Below, in pieces: positions 1 to 12,800 of a stretch of DNA of 64,000 nucleotides (the stretch's first letter is position 1; every line of letters begins with the position of its first letter). The notes below the pieces were generated by a model, which ran no database searches, had not been told where the DNA came from, and worked only from the letters and a program-made list of their open reading frames with translations. The position numbers were made by a program, and so were the translations under genes. This stretch comes from Symsagittifera roscoffensis (lineage: Eukaryota; Xenacoelomorpha; Acoela; Convolutidae), in the NCBI RefSeq assembly GCF_963678635.1, contig NC_087064.1, positions 70,243,465 through 70,307,464 on the forward strand. Direction: 5' to 3'.

Positions 1-1
1 C

Positions 2-253
2 AACTTATCAACTCTCAATAATGATAATACCTCCGACGACCGCGCGGTACATGGTCAGGAGACTGCGGGAAGCGAGAATGGTCTCTCAGCTGGTCAAGGT
101 CAGATTGGTGCCAGTAGATTCTGTGGAAGCGAGAGAGCAGCGCAACATCACCGTCGAACTCAATCTGCCAATAATATCCGAGGAATCAACGTTGCCGACC
201 AAGCAGCAGGCGGAATCAACGAATCAAATACTACTGAGGGAGTCGCGGCATAA
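2..253 (+). CDS. C-terminal coding exon of an unidentified upstream gene (5' partial)
   Basis: Reading from base 2, the frame is open from the window edge to a TAA at 251-253. It gives about 83 residues rich in Asn, Gly, Ala, Ser, Gln and Glu, as expected of a disordered C-terminal tail. Base composition is clearly more GC-rich than the flanking DNA, and the stop is followed by AT-rich non-coding sequence. A second frame (from base 3, to 308) is also open and more basic; I prefer the first because its composition resembles a natural low-complexity tail. No domain is recognisable, so no function is assigned. The exon start lies outside the window. Confidence 0.45.
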   Translation, partial: NLSTLNNDNTSDDRAVHGQETAGSENGLSAGQGQIGASRFCGSERAAQHHRRTQSANNIRGINVADQAAGGINESNTTEGVAA

Positions 254-3200
254 ACATGTGCAAATGCTTATATATAAGTTTTATTCGTGTTGGTGTTTAA
301 ATAAGTAAGTTAGTTCGGGGCTGGATATATTATTTGTAGTTTCCAGGTCAATTTAGATGCACCTGGCTTGAGGGAACGACTGTTTTGACTACCGGAGTAT
401 CATTACAGTACAATTTTTTTGAATGTAATTAATTTTATTCATCGATTGCTTTTGTAGTTTTCCGTTTCATCAGAAAACTATATCGCTCCGATTATGTAGA
501 TTAACAAAAAAAATTGAGTTGCTTGATAAGTGCTGAAAAAAATAGTGAGAATAGCAAATGGAATAGCAGAAATTATGAGAACAGTTGAGTATTCAATTAT
601 TCATGCTCTTTTTATGGCTGAGATTTTGCGTAAAGGAAATGAATTTTCAGACAAATCAGAAAACACTGGTTAAATATATATTTTTTTTCAATTTCGTAAG
701 CAGTACAAAGACAATTTTTGCATAAAATAACAACTGCACGTAATTATGTGTCAATAAATTTCGTGAAGGCTAGCGTTTTTTTTGAAAGTTGATATTTTTT
801 GCACCTGGAGTTCATTGACCATTTTCCAACTGCTGAATTGTATTTTTTTTGGCGCCAATTCAATTTTCTACACTCTTCAATAATCACAAGTATTTATTTC
901 GTTACGAGTTTAGTTTTTAAATCTAACTCGCGCAAGTTATGTTCATTTTTTTGTTTTATCAGCTTTATTACCGCGCATTGGTAACTGTTTGTTACCAATA
1001 AAGTGTGGGCTAACTACTTATCGCTGCAAGGTGGTTTTTGTTGTCCAATCTAGTGGAGGTTCGAATCCTGAAGTTGGCTAATTTTTTATTGGTCAAAGCT
1101 TGTTCTTTCCTGACATTGAACTTCTTGTTGCGTGTTTAGCCGAAGATGCTATTCTGGTGACTGCAAAACTGTTTAAAACATGGCGGTGGTTGCGAAAAAA
1201 ATGAAGATACAGGATGTTTAAAAAAAAAGATGCGCGGAGTTGCAGAGACATTGAATGATACTGCCGCAAAAGGATTCATTTCGGGCTGAGATTAGGTTGC
1301 CGATTACATTCAAATTTTTGGGCGATCAGTGCTGATGGTTTTATGTTTGATCATAAGGTTTTCAATAGATTTTTAAACGTTTTCTTTTTCTGCTTTTTAT
1401 TTGATCATACTGTTTGCAAAATCTATTTAGCATGCTTCGTTGAATGTTATCTGAAAGACTAATTTAACGGATTTTTTCTTCAAGAACAGGCTAACAGGAG
1501 TTGATCTACTAGTGTACAAAAAAAAGCTTCTTTTTAACTTTTCGATTATTAAAGCAAACAAAACTGCTCGTATCAGGGCAAAGCGCTGAATGTTCCGACT
1601 GCCTTTTCAGGTTTATCTAGCAGCAGTAACATAATAAATTAAATGTAATAGAAAAAAATGAAAAAAAAAATTCTAAAATTTGAAATTTTTTTATGAAATC
1701 ATCCCCCCACACGCCATATAAAGTTTAAAAGAATAGATTTCGCTCATTGTAACAAAACAATTATAGCAAATAAGCTTCTCTATTTGGAACGATTTCAAAG
1801 ACGGATTAGGTCTCCGCTTACGCGTTAACAACGCGAAATATATCGCGCGTTAATAGTCCCAAATTCGCCAAAATGGCACTCTTTAAACCCCCATAACTTT
1901 ACGAAAAATGATCACAGGTGAAATATCTTTTCAAATTTGAGCTCAGGACAACAATACCATTTGAATGATATAAAAAATTCTGTCAAAAATGGCTAGTTAA
2001 AAAGTCGAAATTTGTCACCCCCGAGCACAAATATTTCGTCACTTTCGCCCACCCGAGTACAAATATTCCGTCACTTTCGTATCGAAAGTCGGAACAATTA
2101 GAGTAGGGTAATTTTTGGAGCACTTATTATTTCACTTGCGAGACCAAGTGACGTGTAATCGCGAGTTCTGGTGGTCGAGTTCCGGCATAGTTTTCTTTTT
2201 CGCCATGTATTTATGTTAGTGTATATGTTTACCTTTCTGAATTATTGAACCTCAAAAACTTTCTGCTACCTATTCAGTTGGTCTTGGGGTAAAGCAACCG
2301 ACTTGGCAATGAATTTCTGGGGTTCGAGACGCGGCCAAACAGATTCTTAAGATCGGTCAGATATTAAGATTGCTTTGTTATTGAACCCAACAGTTGTCAG
2401 GTAAAGGAGATCTGAGGTCTAGGTTTTCAGCCCCGGCCAGACCTCGTTCTTCTTCGATGTGTCAAAAAAAATTTTTTTTTTGGGAATGCTTCAAAGCATC
2501 TAAACTCTTCTTAAGCAATTTTAACAAAAATAGTCGTTCTGTACTTGCTAAGTTTACGAAAACTAAATGCAGCAAAAAACAAAATAATTAAATAAATTAA
2601 GTGTTCGGCCCATGCTATATCGTTTTCGTAAGCTATTTTTGGGCCGCTTAAGGGTAAAATTAGATATTTATGCTCTTTTGTTGTTTCAGTTGGAATGGGG
2701 GCCTGAAAACTTCGAATTTAAAAGTTTCACTTTTGTTTTCGGCTCAACCAGCATATGTTGAAGTCAGCTAGTTAGTAGTCGGCTAGTGATAGTGTTTCTT
2801 GACATTTTTTTTTCTCAGATTATCAAGTTTTTTTTTCAAATTATCATTTTCTAACTGCCTGGTTTTTGGTCAATATCGAATAGTCTTTTTTGTGTAGAAA
2901 GGTTGAAAAGAAAGAATATGGTCTACTTCGAGAACAAATAGATGTCATGAAAGTAACAAAATCAGTTAATGATCAGTTACAGAACAAAGTCGGCTGAAAT
3001 TGTTTCGGCAAATATGATGTCGTGTCGACTTATTCACCTTTCAATGGGTCGTTTGAAGGATAAAAATAGATTTTTAGGCTTTTGTGCTTCAGGAGAGCTG
3101 CGTCGCAAAACTTAAGACCAAATTTTTCCATAATAATTTTAATTTCGGTTCAACGATCGATTACCTAAGCTTTGTTTTGTCGGCTTAGGTAGCGCTCGAT

Positions 3201-3768
3201 AATTTTTTCCGAATGGTAATTTAGCGCTGTGGATAGTTTTTTGCGGAATTTTTCAAGAAATGAACATCATACGAGACAAACAGATGATGTTTTTCAGATA
3301 TAGTTTTTTTTATGTCGATTTTTTCCGACACTGGCCTCCGCCCCATTTTCGACACTTTTGAGTTGCATCGAAAGTGGTGTGTAAAATTTGTGGTGGGTTC
3401 CTATCGCTATCCGCTCCAAAATTTTGAGAGGCTATATTCTATGTGGTTGGAGTCTACGAATCAAGCTATCGTGAGTTTTCGGAATAAATTTTTGCTCAGT
3501 TATAATTTCTGAAGTCTGCAGAGAGAGAAATTAGCTAGACAACAACCTCCCTATGGTAATACAACAAAATTACAGCAATGATTATTCGACCATGAAAGGC
3601 ATTTAAAGATATTTGATTTATGACAGTGATTTAATTGTAGGCTAGTCGGTCTTTCAAAATTGCCGCCGGTCTTTCTAATTTTTTTATGAAATAATTGAAT
3701 ATGTGAAGTAAAGGACTCTTAATGGCTTTTACGTATGGAGTAGTAGCCACATGCTTTATTCAATTTCA
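254..3768. other. AT-rich intergenic/upstream region with repeats
   Basis: No gene is supported here. It contains a tRNA-like B-box sequence (GGTTCGAATCC at 1058-1068), one arm of a long inverted repeat (1563-2098), two further tRNA-like fragments around 2130-2200 and 2280-2345, and copies of a dispersed repeat recognisable by CGGCTCAA and CGGCTTAG strings (about 2630-3260). The UBXN7-like promoter or a 5' untranslated exon may lie here, but I cannot place it. Confidence 0.6.
1563..2098 (+). repeat. Arm 1 of a long inverted repeat (MITE-like element)
   Basis: This sequence returns in reverse complement at 7797-8289. Matching landmarks in order are a CTCGTATCAGGGC end, a run of C followed by ACAC, a CGCG-rich imperfect palindrome near 1825-1850, GTGAAATATCTTTTCAAATT, and a terminal TCGTATCGAAAGTCGGAAC. 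GTTCCGAC near one end and GTCGGAAC at the other make the element itself weakly terminal-inverted. Confidence 0.75.
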
Positions 3769-3769
3769 G
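3768..3769 (+). promoter_or_regulatory. Splice-acceptor-like AG just upstream of the UBXN7 start codon
   Basis: CAATTTCAG ends at 3769, 49 bases before the ATG at 3819. It may be the 3' end of a 5'-UTR intron or a trans-splicing acceptor. The calpain gene has the same arrangement. Confidence 0.4.
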
Positions 3770-3818
3770 ACCGGTCATGTGACAGAACTACGCACCAAAT
3801 ATCACTATTCTATTCACC

Positions 3819-3852
3819 ATGGACCTGGTTCGGCAGTTTCAACAAATCACTG
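3819..3852 (+). CDS. UBXN7: UBXN7 exon 1 (start codon, first UBA helix)
   Basis: Encodes MDLVRQFQQITG up to the first base of Gly12, matching the start of the family's UBA helix (LxxQFxxITG). The donor is G|GTTAGT, phase 1. The coding part is only 34 nt, so this exon is easily missed. Confidence 0.85.
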
Positions 3853-6800
3853 GTTAGTTAGTTCCTAAATCTGATATTCAAGGCGGCTGCTATTCACATG
3901 AGCGAAGAACCGAATGCGCGAAAGTTCTCAGCCAATCAACGCCCTGTAAACTGTCCAAAATTGACTGCATTTATCTCGTATTTCGAATTTTTGAGTACTG
4001 AGCTCCGATTGCTTGAAAAAATCTTAACGCAGCAATCGGTCCGTCGCGCTGCTTGAATGATTACCAACCCCCCATCTCCTACCCTAACAAGAAAGGATGA
4101 AAGTTTTTTGTGGCCAAAAGTTATTCCTATAAAAAAAATTAAATAACTTTCAGAAATTGGTGCTACAAAATTTGTTGACAGTCTTTTCTCTCGAGGATAA
4201 ATTGTCTTTTACGCTTGCGATTAGCAAGCATTATCAAATCGGAATATAGACTTTTTTTCGGGTTAACAACTAGTTAAACAAAATCAGTTGAATCACTTGT
4301 CTTACGTATTTAACTGCACGTATTTCTTACATTGCACCTATATTACTAACTGCATGATATTCTCAAATTATTCAAGCTAACACGCTCTAATTCAAATTAA
4401 ATGATCTTTAGATGATTTTAGATAGTACTTATTTTTTCAACTATTTTTATTGAAAAAGTGTTGTTTTTTCGAATTTGTGGCTTTCGTCCTAATTTCTGTC
4501 GGCAGATTTTTGGTTTTTATTCCAAATGCATTTTATATTATGTGGCACGCTTTTCAAGCAGTTATGCTCCATTGCTTAGTTTTTTTTCATTCAAAATTGT
4601 TTTTTTTGAAGTAATCGAAAGTTGTTCTGTAGTTAGTGAAGTTATCAACTCCGACTTTAATTTTTTTTTTCGGTTAAAAGGGTACAGATTATGATATATC
4701 GGCTGAGTCAACTTATATTGCGCAGGTTTAAAGGGGATTTTGTAATGCTTTTGCATGTTTCAAGTGGGCTGTAAACATTTTGTTCTAAAATTTTGTAGCT
4801 CTAGATAGTTCATGACCTTATGTCGTTTTCGGCTTAACGATGTTCGACCCAATTTTTGTCACCATAGTTGCCACCCGGTCATTGATTCTCAATGATTGCT
4901 ATGGCTGTTTATGAACATCATTCGAGACGAAGGTAAGAATTTTTTTAAGATGGTGTTGGGTGTTTTTTTTTCGACTTGTTTCTGGTAATTTTCAACTTAG
5001 TTTTTCAAAAAAAAAATTGTTATCTTTCTTTAGACTATCGGCTACGATCCCCTTTTTTAAATTATCGGATAAGGGTCTACGCTAGAATCCGGCCAGCACC
5101 TGTTTTAATTGAACCTAAAATATTTGAAGTCATTGTCTGCTAATGATTTGTCGACTTGTTGTTGCCAGACTTTTTTACCTTTCTTGTGTTGTATGATATT
5201 TTTTGTATATCAAAGTGTTGTCTGATTTTTCGGTGTAGTTTGCAATTCCTATACACTTACGAGAGCAAGTGTCTTGTAGTCAGGAATTAGACTTTTTTCC
5301 GTCAAAACTTTTCTTACACACACATTTCTTATTGAAATTGATGTTGCTTTATGATCAAACCTTAGCAGCTTCCAGGCCCAATCGCACTTGGTCTGGAGGA
5401 AATGCAGTTGGCTTTGAAAACTTATTCCAGAGGTTTGAGTTTCGGACGGACTTAGTTTTTTTCAGTGTCTGAAATTGATTTTTTGTCGGGAGTAATTGAT
5501 TAGTCGGATTATTGGTTGTCGGCTTGTTTTGTCGGCTTAGATGCCACCTCACGCTTTTCATGATGTAATCAGTTGTTGTTGTAATCTCAAGTGTCTTTGG
5601 TTAACTTCTGTAGTGTTTAAAATTTAGTAAACCTCACTGGTATATTTTCCGTTTTTTAAAGATTTCGTTTTCGCTTAGAAATTAATTCGGCCTAAATGAT
5701 TTCGGCTTTTGTTTTGTCGGTTCTGTTTAATGATTTTTTTCATCAGTATAAGGATGAAAATTGGTTTTTCATGTTTTTTCAATAAATCAGGTCTGATGGG
5801 AGTATAAAAGTTAAAAGTTACGAATTTTGAATCGCTCAAATTTTTTTGATAATTTATTTTGACATTTTTTGTTTTCGGTTTAATTGGCGTCTAACCACGT
5901 GTTGTCGGTTTAGTGAACGGTCGAAAATAATGAACGCTTGTTTAATGCTAGTGGCTGCGCGTGTCATCTGTTTTTCAGATATTGAGTTTTGCGTATTTCA
6001 ATACAAAATAATGAACTTTTAATGAGAACCATTTCCTTCTGTATTTTTGTTTTCGGATCAATTGACGTCTAACCACTTAGCGCTCGCTGAGTGGACAATC
6101 GGAAAATACTAGAAGCTGGCTTACTGCTAGTGGTTGCGTTTTTCCTGTTTTTCTGAAATTGAGTTTTGATTTTTTCGTATTTCTAAAAGGTGTTGAGTTT
6201 TTTATGAGAACCATTTCTTGTGGTATTTTTGTTTTCAGATCGATTGGACTCTAACCCTGTGTTGTTGTCTTAAAGGAGGCTCGAATTTTTTTTTTAAGCT
6301 TGCTTAGTGCTAATGGTTGCATTTCTCGTCTGTTTTTCTGAGATTGAATTTTCGTATTTCTGAAAAAAAATTTGATTTTTTTTATGAGAACCATTTACTT
6401 TGGTATTATGTTTTCGGAGCAATTGGCGTCTAACCGCATGTTGTTAGTTGAGTGGTCGCTCGGAGAATACTAAAAGCTTGCTTGATGCTAGTGACTGTGT
6501 TTCTCGTCTGAGGTATTTTAATCTCACTGACCATTTAGTATTTTGCAATGGTACGCTTTCGTTGTATCGCAAGTAATGCGAAGCTCCGCTTCGCCTCTGT
6601 GGAAAAACTTCGTTGCACCAACTCTTTAATAATTTAATTTGTTTGTATGTAGAAATTTTTGCCATGAAAAATGTTCAAAAATATTCACTTTTCATCTTTT
6701 CTTGATATGGGACCTGCTCAGTTCTTTGCAGAAAACCGCTGCTGCGCCCGTGGTCGAAAACTACATGTATTTTTTGGACAGGGTAGTGTTGCGTCACTCT

Positions 6801-9800
6801 GAAGTATTGAGCATGAATCTTGGCGAGTTTTTACTTTTCTATTGATAGGCGGAGACTTAGCCATTTCACCGCCGCTTCCCATTCGAATATGTAATCGAAT
6901 GTTCGAATGTACAATCGAGGGGTGTGCATATTTAGTGAAACCAAATTTGCGTCTGACCTCGTTATCGAGCTTATTTAGAACGCCTATTTATGTGATTATT
7001 CTAAAACAGCAATAAAATAGCTCTTTCTTCCATGTAACATTCAAATTTGATGCTGTGTCCAGGGTCAGCAGAAAATGTGGCCATAACCAGTCTATCCAGA
7101 CATAACTACAATCTAGAGAGTGCATTATCCGCCTTCACCGCCGAACACCACTCTGCTGGTTCTCATCAAACCCCCTTCCGGTGATATATTAGCATACGTG
7201 GTGGCGTTAAAGCTGTATGTTCAAAGTTATGTATCGATCTCTATAAGCTTTACTATATACGTAGAATTTTTATTGTTGTATACAAAAAACTAATTGGCAA
7301 AAAGTGTGATAATTTAAATATACTATTAGAATTCTTTTTAGCAGAGGAAACAAAATTGCAGAAATGGTATCAGTCATGTTTTGTTATTCATAGAAAAAAA
7401 TGAATTGTATTTTACTATCGCTTGAAGTTAATATTGCTTGAAGTTAAAACATGAGCGATGTTAATGGTTAAAATTTATGCCACGGAAGCTAACATATCAC
7501 TCTTCTTTTTTCACCAACTGCAGTATGGAGAGATCATCCGCTGGCAATAATGTGGAAGGGTCTTCGTCTGGTAATACAATTGGTGCTGAAATATCACATG
7601 CTGTAACTAGTGGCGGCGGAGGTACCATTTGCTTATTTAGTATATATCGCCGAGTTTTAGGCTTTAACGGTTATGACGAGAACAAAAATTAATATACTGA
7701 ATTGAGTCATAGGATTGGTAAACCATAATTTAGTTATCTGCGTTAATCGCTGAATTTTTTCAATGCGCTTTAGCTTAGAAAAAAATCGAGATGTGTTATT
7801 GTTCCGACTTTCGATACGAAAGTAACGAAATATTTGCGCTCGGGGTTGTCTTTTTTTTCTTCAGACAAATTTCGGCTTTTTAACTAGCCATTTTTGACGG
7901 AATTGTTTTATATCATTCAAAAGGTATTGTTGTCCTGAGCTCAAATTTGAAAAGATATTTCACCTGTGATCATTTTTCTTAAAGTTACAGCGGTTTAAAG
8001 ATTGGCATTTGGGACAATTAACGCGCGATATATTTCGCGCTATTAACGCGTAAGCGGAGAGTTAATCCGTATTAGAACTCGTTCCATAATTGATTTGTTA
8101 CAAGTAGCGAAATCTATCTTTTCGTACTTTATATGGTGTGTGGGGGGATGATTTTCATAAAAAAATTCAAATATTAGAAAAAAAAATTTTATTTTGTTTT
8201 ATTACTTTTAATTTTTTTTTTGTTATTACTGCTCCATAAAGCTTAATAGGCAGTCGGAACATTCAGGGCTTCGCCCTGATACGAGCAGTCTTGTTGGATT
8301 TTGGGCTCAAAGAGGGCTTGGCAATTCCTTATGTTAAGAACCCATCCAGTCATGAATTTACAGTTGGGTGCCGAGAAGCAGCAAGTATCAAACATAGTCC
8401 CGCCATTAAGGTGAAAAATGCAAAAACGCTGAGAAAAAAGCAAAAAATTATACTTTCAGGGGTTCAGTGTTTTATGAAGAGCCAACTGTGAAGCGTGTAC
8501 CACAATGTGTACCGTAAGTTTTACTTGGACATGCTTGTCCAATTTGTTTGAGCCTTATAATTGCGCATGAAGGGCGCAATTTTAATAGGAAAGCAATTTC
8601 AGCTGCTCTGTTCTTCTTTTCGAAATTGCCGGTTTGTGCACATGCGCGTTTTTTGTCTGAAACAACGCGAAAATCATAACAAGTTAGGGAGGGTGGGGCG
8701 TTTACCTGTACGTTTAGATTTGTTATTTTTGTAGTGTTTCGATACAAATTGCAAAAGACATCATTTCAGGAAATCTGCTGAGCAGTGTCTCACAATCGGC
8801 GCCGCTGAGTAGCGTAGACCATATGTCGTCCACTCTGAGTGTGCGAGGCCGTGCAATTCCTCCTCCGTCTTCATCACCCACCTCCTTCTCGTCGCCCTTC
8901 TCTCACATAACAGCCGTGTCTAATGCAGTGGGTACAGGTATGAACGATTGTTAACAGGCGACAATTTGTAACGGTAGATCAAGCAGTTAACACTGATTTG
9001 CATGCACTCTTTTTATCGTGCCAATGCCTTTTTATGAATTTCCATTGTAGTCCCATTGAGCGAGAGTACCCTAGAACTTAAACTATAGAGAGCTATAGAG
9101 AGATTTTTTGAACATGTTGAGGGTCCGTGAAAAAATATCACAAAATGGGAAATAAATGCAAGTTATTTCAAGATATTATTGGCAGAAAACAGTTTTAACC
9201 AATCAGCTGCATTCGATTTGAGAAAGTTGAGTCTTGACAAAACTTCATTAAATCAACTTCATTTATCATTCTTTTTGGAATAATCGGTTATCGTACTTGT
9301 ACGTGCATAATTTCAGATCGCAACACAGCAGTACCAGTGTGGGAAAGGTCTACCATTAGCAGCAGGACAGGTGGAAGCAGTGGCGGTCTGCTGAGCTCTC
9401 TCTTCGCGCCTCCATTCGATATCATGTTCACTATGGATTTCTTCTACGTAGGAATCAACTCAAATTTCATGTTCACTTAAGAGCAGGTCGTGGTTATTTT
9501 CAGAAAAAGTCGGGCTCAAAATTACTTTTTTTGCGGTTTGATTTTGGTTTCTTTTCTAAGCTCAGTTCTTTTTCTATGCTTACACTTGCAAAGCAATGTG
9601 TTATAGTACGAACTTTCTTTTTTTTCAACCTAAGTCGCAAATATTGTTGCGACTAAGTCGCAATTATTGTTGCGAATTAAAGCAACAATATTTGCTGCAT
9701 CGATTTTGCAATAAGATATATTTTGATATTTTGTTACATTTTTGATATTTAGTTGCACCTTTACAGCTTATTGATTACATGTGCTTTGAGATTCAAATAG

Positions 9801-12800
9801 TTATAAGTTTACACAGTTGATGTATTTTTAATTCATCAAGTGAACCGAATAAAGCTATTTGTTTCAAAGAACATAACAGAGATCGATTTTTGTTTCGCAT
9901 TGTTTAGACTTTAGGATATGGCTAAATAATCGAGGATGCTAAATTGCAACACCTCACCCCAAAATGAAATGGACAAAATATTAAAACCAATTCAGAAAAG
10001 GATCAATTTTGGCGAATGCACTTGAACTGGCGCATCTTCACTTTTTTTTTCTAGTCTTGAGTAAGCATCAATCATAAGCCAGTTGTTTACACACTTGTTG
10101 TAAACGCAGTTCCTATAAAATTGAAAATGAAAGTGAGTTCATGTGATGTTTGTTTTGGTTGTGCAGGCGAAGGACTATGCACGAGAACGAGACCTGTGGC
10201 TGCTTGTGGACATCCAAGACAGCACGAACTTCGACTGCCAGTGTCTCAACAGAGATGTATGGTCCAGTCACGAGGTCAAACACATAGTCAGCAGACATTT
10301 CCTATTCCTACAGGTCAGTGCAAGAAACACTTTGACGCATCACATGATCATGAGTTTCCTTTTCAGGGGTTCCAGTTTTGATGCCTTCTTACACTTGCAA
10401 AAGCAGGTGTCTTGTAATAAGGAATTAAATTTTTTTCCCATGAACAAATTTTCTTACAAATATTCTCTTCTGGTCTTTTTTTCTTTATCACGCTCTTCTT
10501 TGTTCTTAATTATTAAACTAGCCAGAAGTGTAATGTATTAGCACGAGCCTTATTTTTAAACCTAAATCGCAAATTAAGGTGTTCATAAAAAGTGTTCACT
10601 TTTGGTGGCACTTCAGCTATAATTACGATCTGTAGCATTGAAAATTGCATAGCATCATTTCGCTGCTTTATTTTTGCTAGTGTTTGTAAGTATTAAGCGT
10701 CCCTGGTTGAGTGGTTAGTGCGTGAGACTCGTAATCTCTAGGTCGCAGGAGCGAATCCGAGACGTTGCCGATTTTTTTTAGTAATTGGAGGCTTATTTCT
10801 TTTTTCTTGTTTCAGAGCTGCTTTTTTGTCGTGTTTTTGCTAGTGTTTGAGATGCACAGCTTCGCCTCTGTGTTGAACTTTGTCGTTTTTCAGGTTCATT
10901 CCCACTTCCAGGTTCTCTCATCTTCCAGGTTCCTTCAGTGTGTATACATTTTAAAAAATCAGTAGAAAATGAGTAGTCGGACTTTCGTTTGAGGTCTTGC
11001 AAAATCAGAGGTCTTGCAACTTCCATGTAGTTTAAAGTGCAAATTTGTTTATTGTAATTTCAGGGTGGACTTGAAAATTTTTGAAATAATTTGATCATTT
11101 TTTCGGCTCAGCTGGTGTCTGCTCAATAATTATCTGCTTAGTTGCTACATCTCAGATTTTTTTTTTGTGCTTTAGTAAACTTCATTGTAGTTGCAAAAGC
11201 AAGTATTCATCATGGTAGTTCATGTGCAGGGTTGCTTGATTACACTAGCGTCAGCTTAGTGTATTATTACGAACCTTCTTTTTTTCTAACCTAAGTCGCA
11301 AATATTGATGCCCCTTTTGGGGTACCTTTACAGCATTTTGATAGCATGTGCTTTGTCATTCGAATACTAATAAATTAAAACAGTTGATGCATTTTAAATT
11401 CATCAATTAAACCGAAAAAAGCTGCTGTTTCAAACAACATGACAATCATAAAAACTCGATTTCAGAAATTTTCTAACTCAATATATCTCGCAATCTTTTG
11501 AAATACATAATTTTTACATAATATGGCTTTATGCTTTCCGATTTGTTACATTGTTTGTGTGGATGCCTTCAGTTTGTTATGCTCCAAATTATTATTTGCA
11601 AAATTGTGTCTATTTGTATATGGTGACACTTTTACTGAATCGCATTGGCAATTTATTAGCATATCTAGCTGCTTTATTCGTGACTAGTGTTTTTTTGATG
11701 ATTAAGCGTGCGTGGCGAAGTGGTTAGTGCGTGAGACTCAAAATCTTTATATTGCATTAGGTCGAAGATCGAATCCTAAACCTAGCGAAATTATAATAAT
11801 TCGAGGCTTAATTCTATCTTAGGGAAAATAGAACTACCATGATGAATACTTGTTTTCGCAACTACAATGGAGTTTCTTCAGACTCTAAGGTAGGGAAAAT
11901 CAAAGTTTCTCAGTTTGTGGCGTGTTTTTCCTGCCAAATATATTCCAGCTTTTGCCCGCCAGTTTTCCAGCTTACCTTCTGCTTGCATCAAATGAATTTT
12001 TCAGACTCTCTCTAAACGAAAACTGAAAGATGATTAACTGTCTCCATAATACCGTTCATTTCAAAAAAAAATTCTGCTACTTATTTTCGTTATTTTTCTA
12101 AAGATACTCGGCAGTTTTTGAAAAAAAAATTGCATTTAAATCAAACAAACTGCTTTAAATATTGAAAAAACGGATTCATTTTATTTTTAAAATTTAAATC
12201 GGGTTTATAAGCAACCTTGTTCAGGTGGGATTGGAAACTTTTTTCAGGTGGGACTCGAATCGTATTTTTTTTCGGATCAATTTGTGTCTGCTCAAAGATA
12301 GTCGGTTTGCTTCCTCTTCATAAGTTTTGTTCCGTTGCTAATTTGAGTATTCAAATGTTTGGCATGTGTGCCTAAAGTTAGCTTCTATCGAGACACAGTA
12401 AAGTTTAAACTTCGGTAGACTATTTTTCCCCATTTTTTCGACTTCTTAGGTTTTTTATGTTTGTGTTTTATCGCAAGTGGCGCGAAACTCTTCTTCGCTT
12501 CTGAGTGAAAAACCTCTGCCCATCATGTGACAGCTTACATTCAATTTTTCAATATCTGTTAAAGTATAGATTTCATAATATGTTTTCAACAAATGGGGCT
12601 GAGTTAATTTAACAATATTACTATGTTTGTTTTCTGCATGAGTTAGAAGATATAATTGCGAAATAAGCTTAAACTGCTAAATAAGAGTTCTTGTTTTGTA
12701 GTTTGTTTTGTATTTTAAATTCAATGTACTAGATTGAAAACCGTGATAGAACTGGGATTTGTGCTGTGTTGATGAATGTTTTTTTTTCAGTATCGCATGG

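Noticed and set aside
10697-10771. Possible tRNA-Thr (CGT) gene
   Set aside because: The A box, anticodon-like arm and B box are present, but acceptor-stem pairing fails and the same unit recurs as part of a longer repeat, so it is the tRNA-like part of a SINE.
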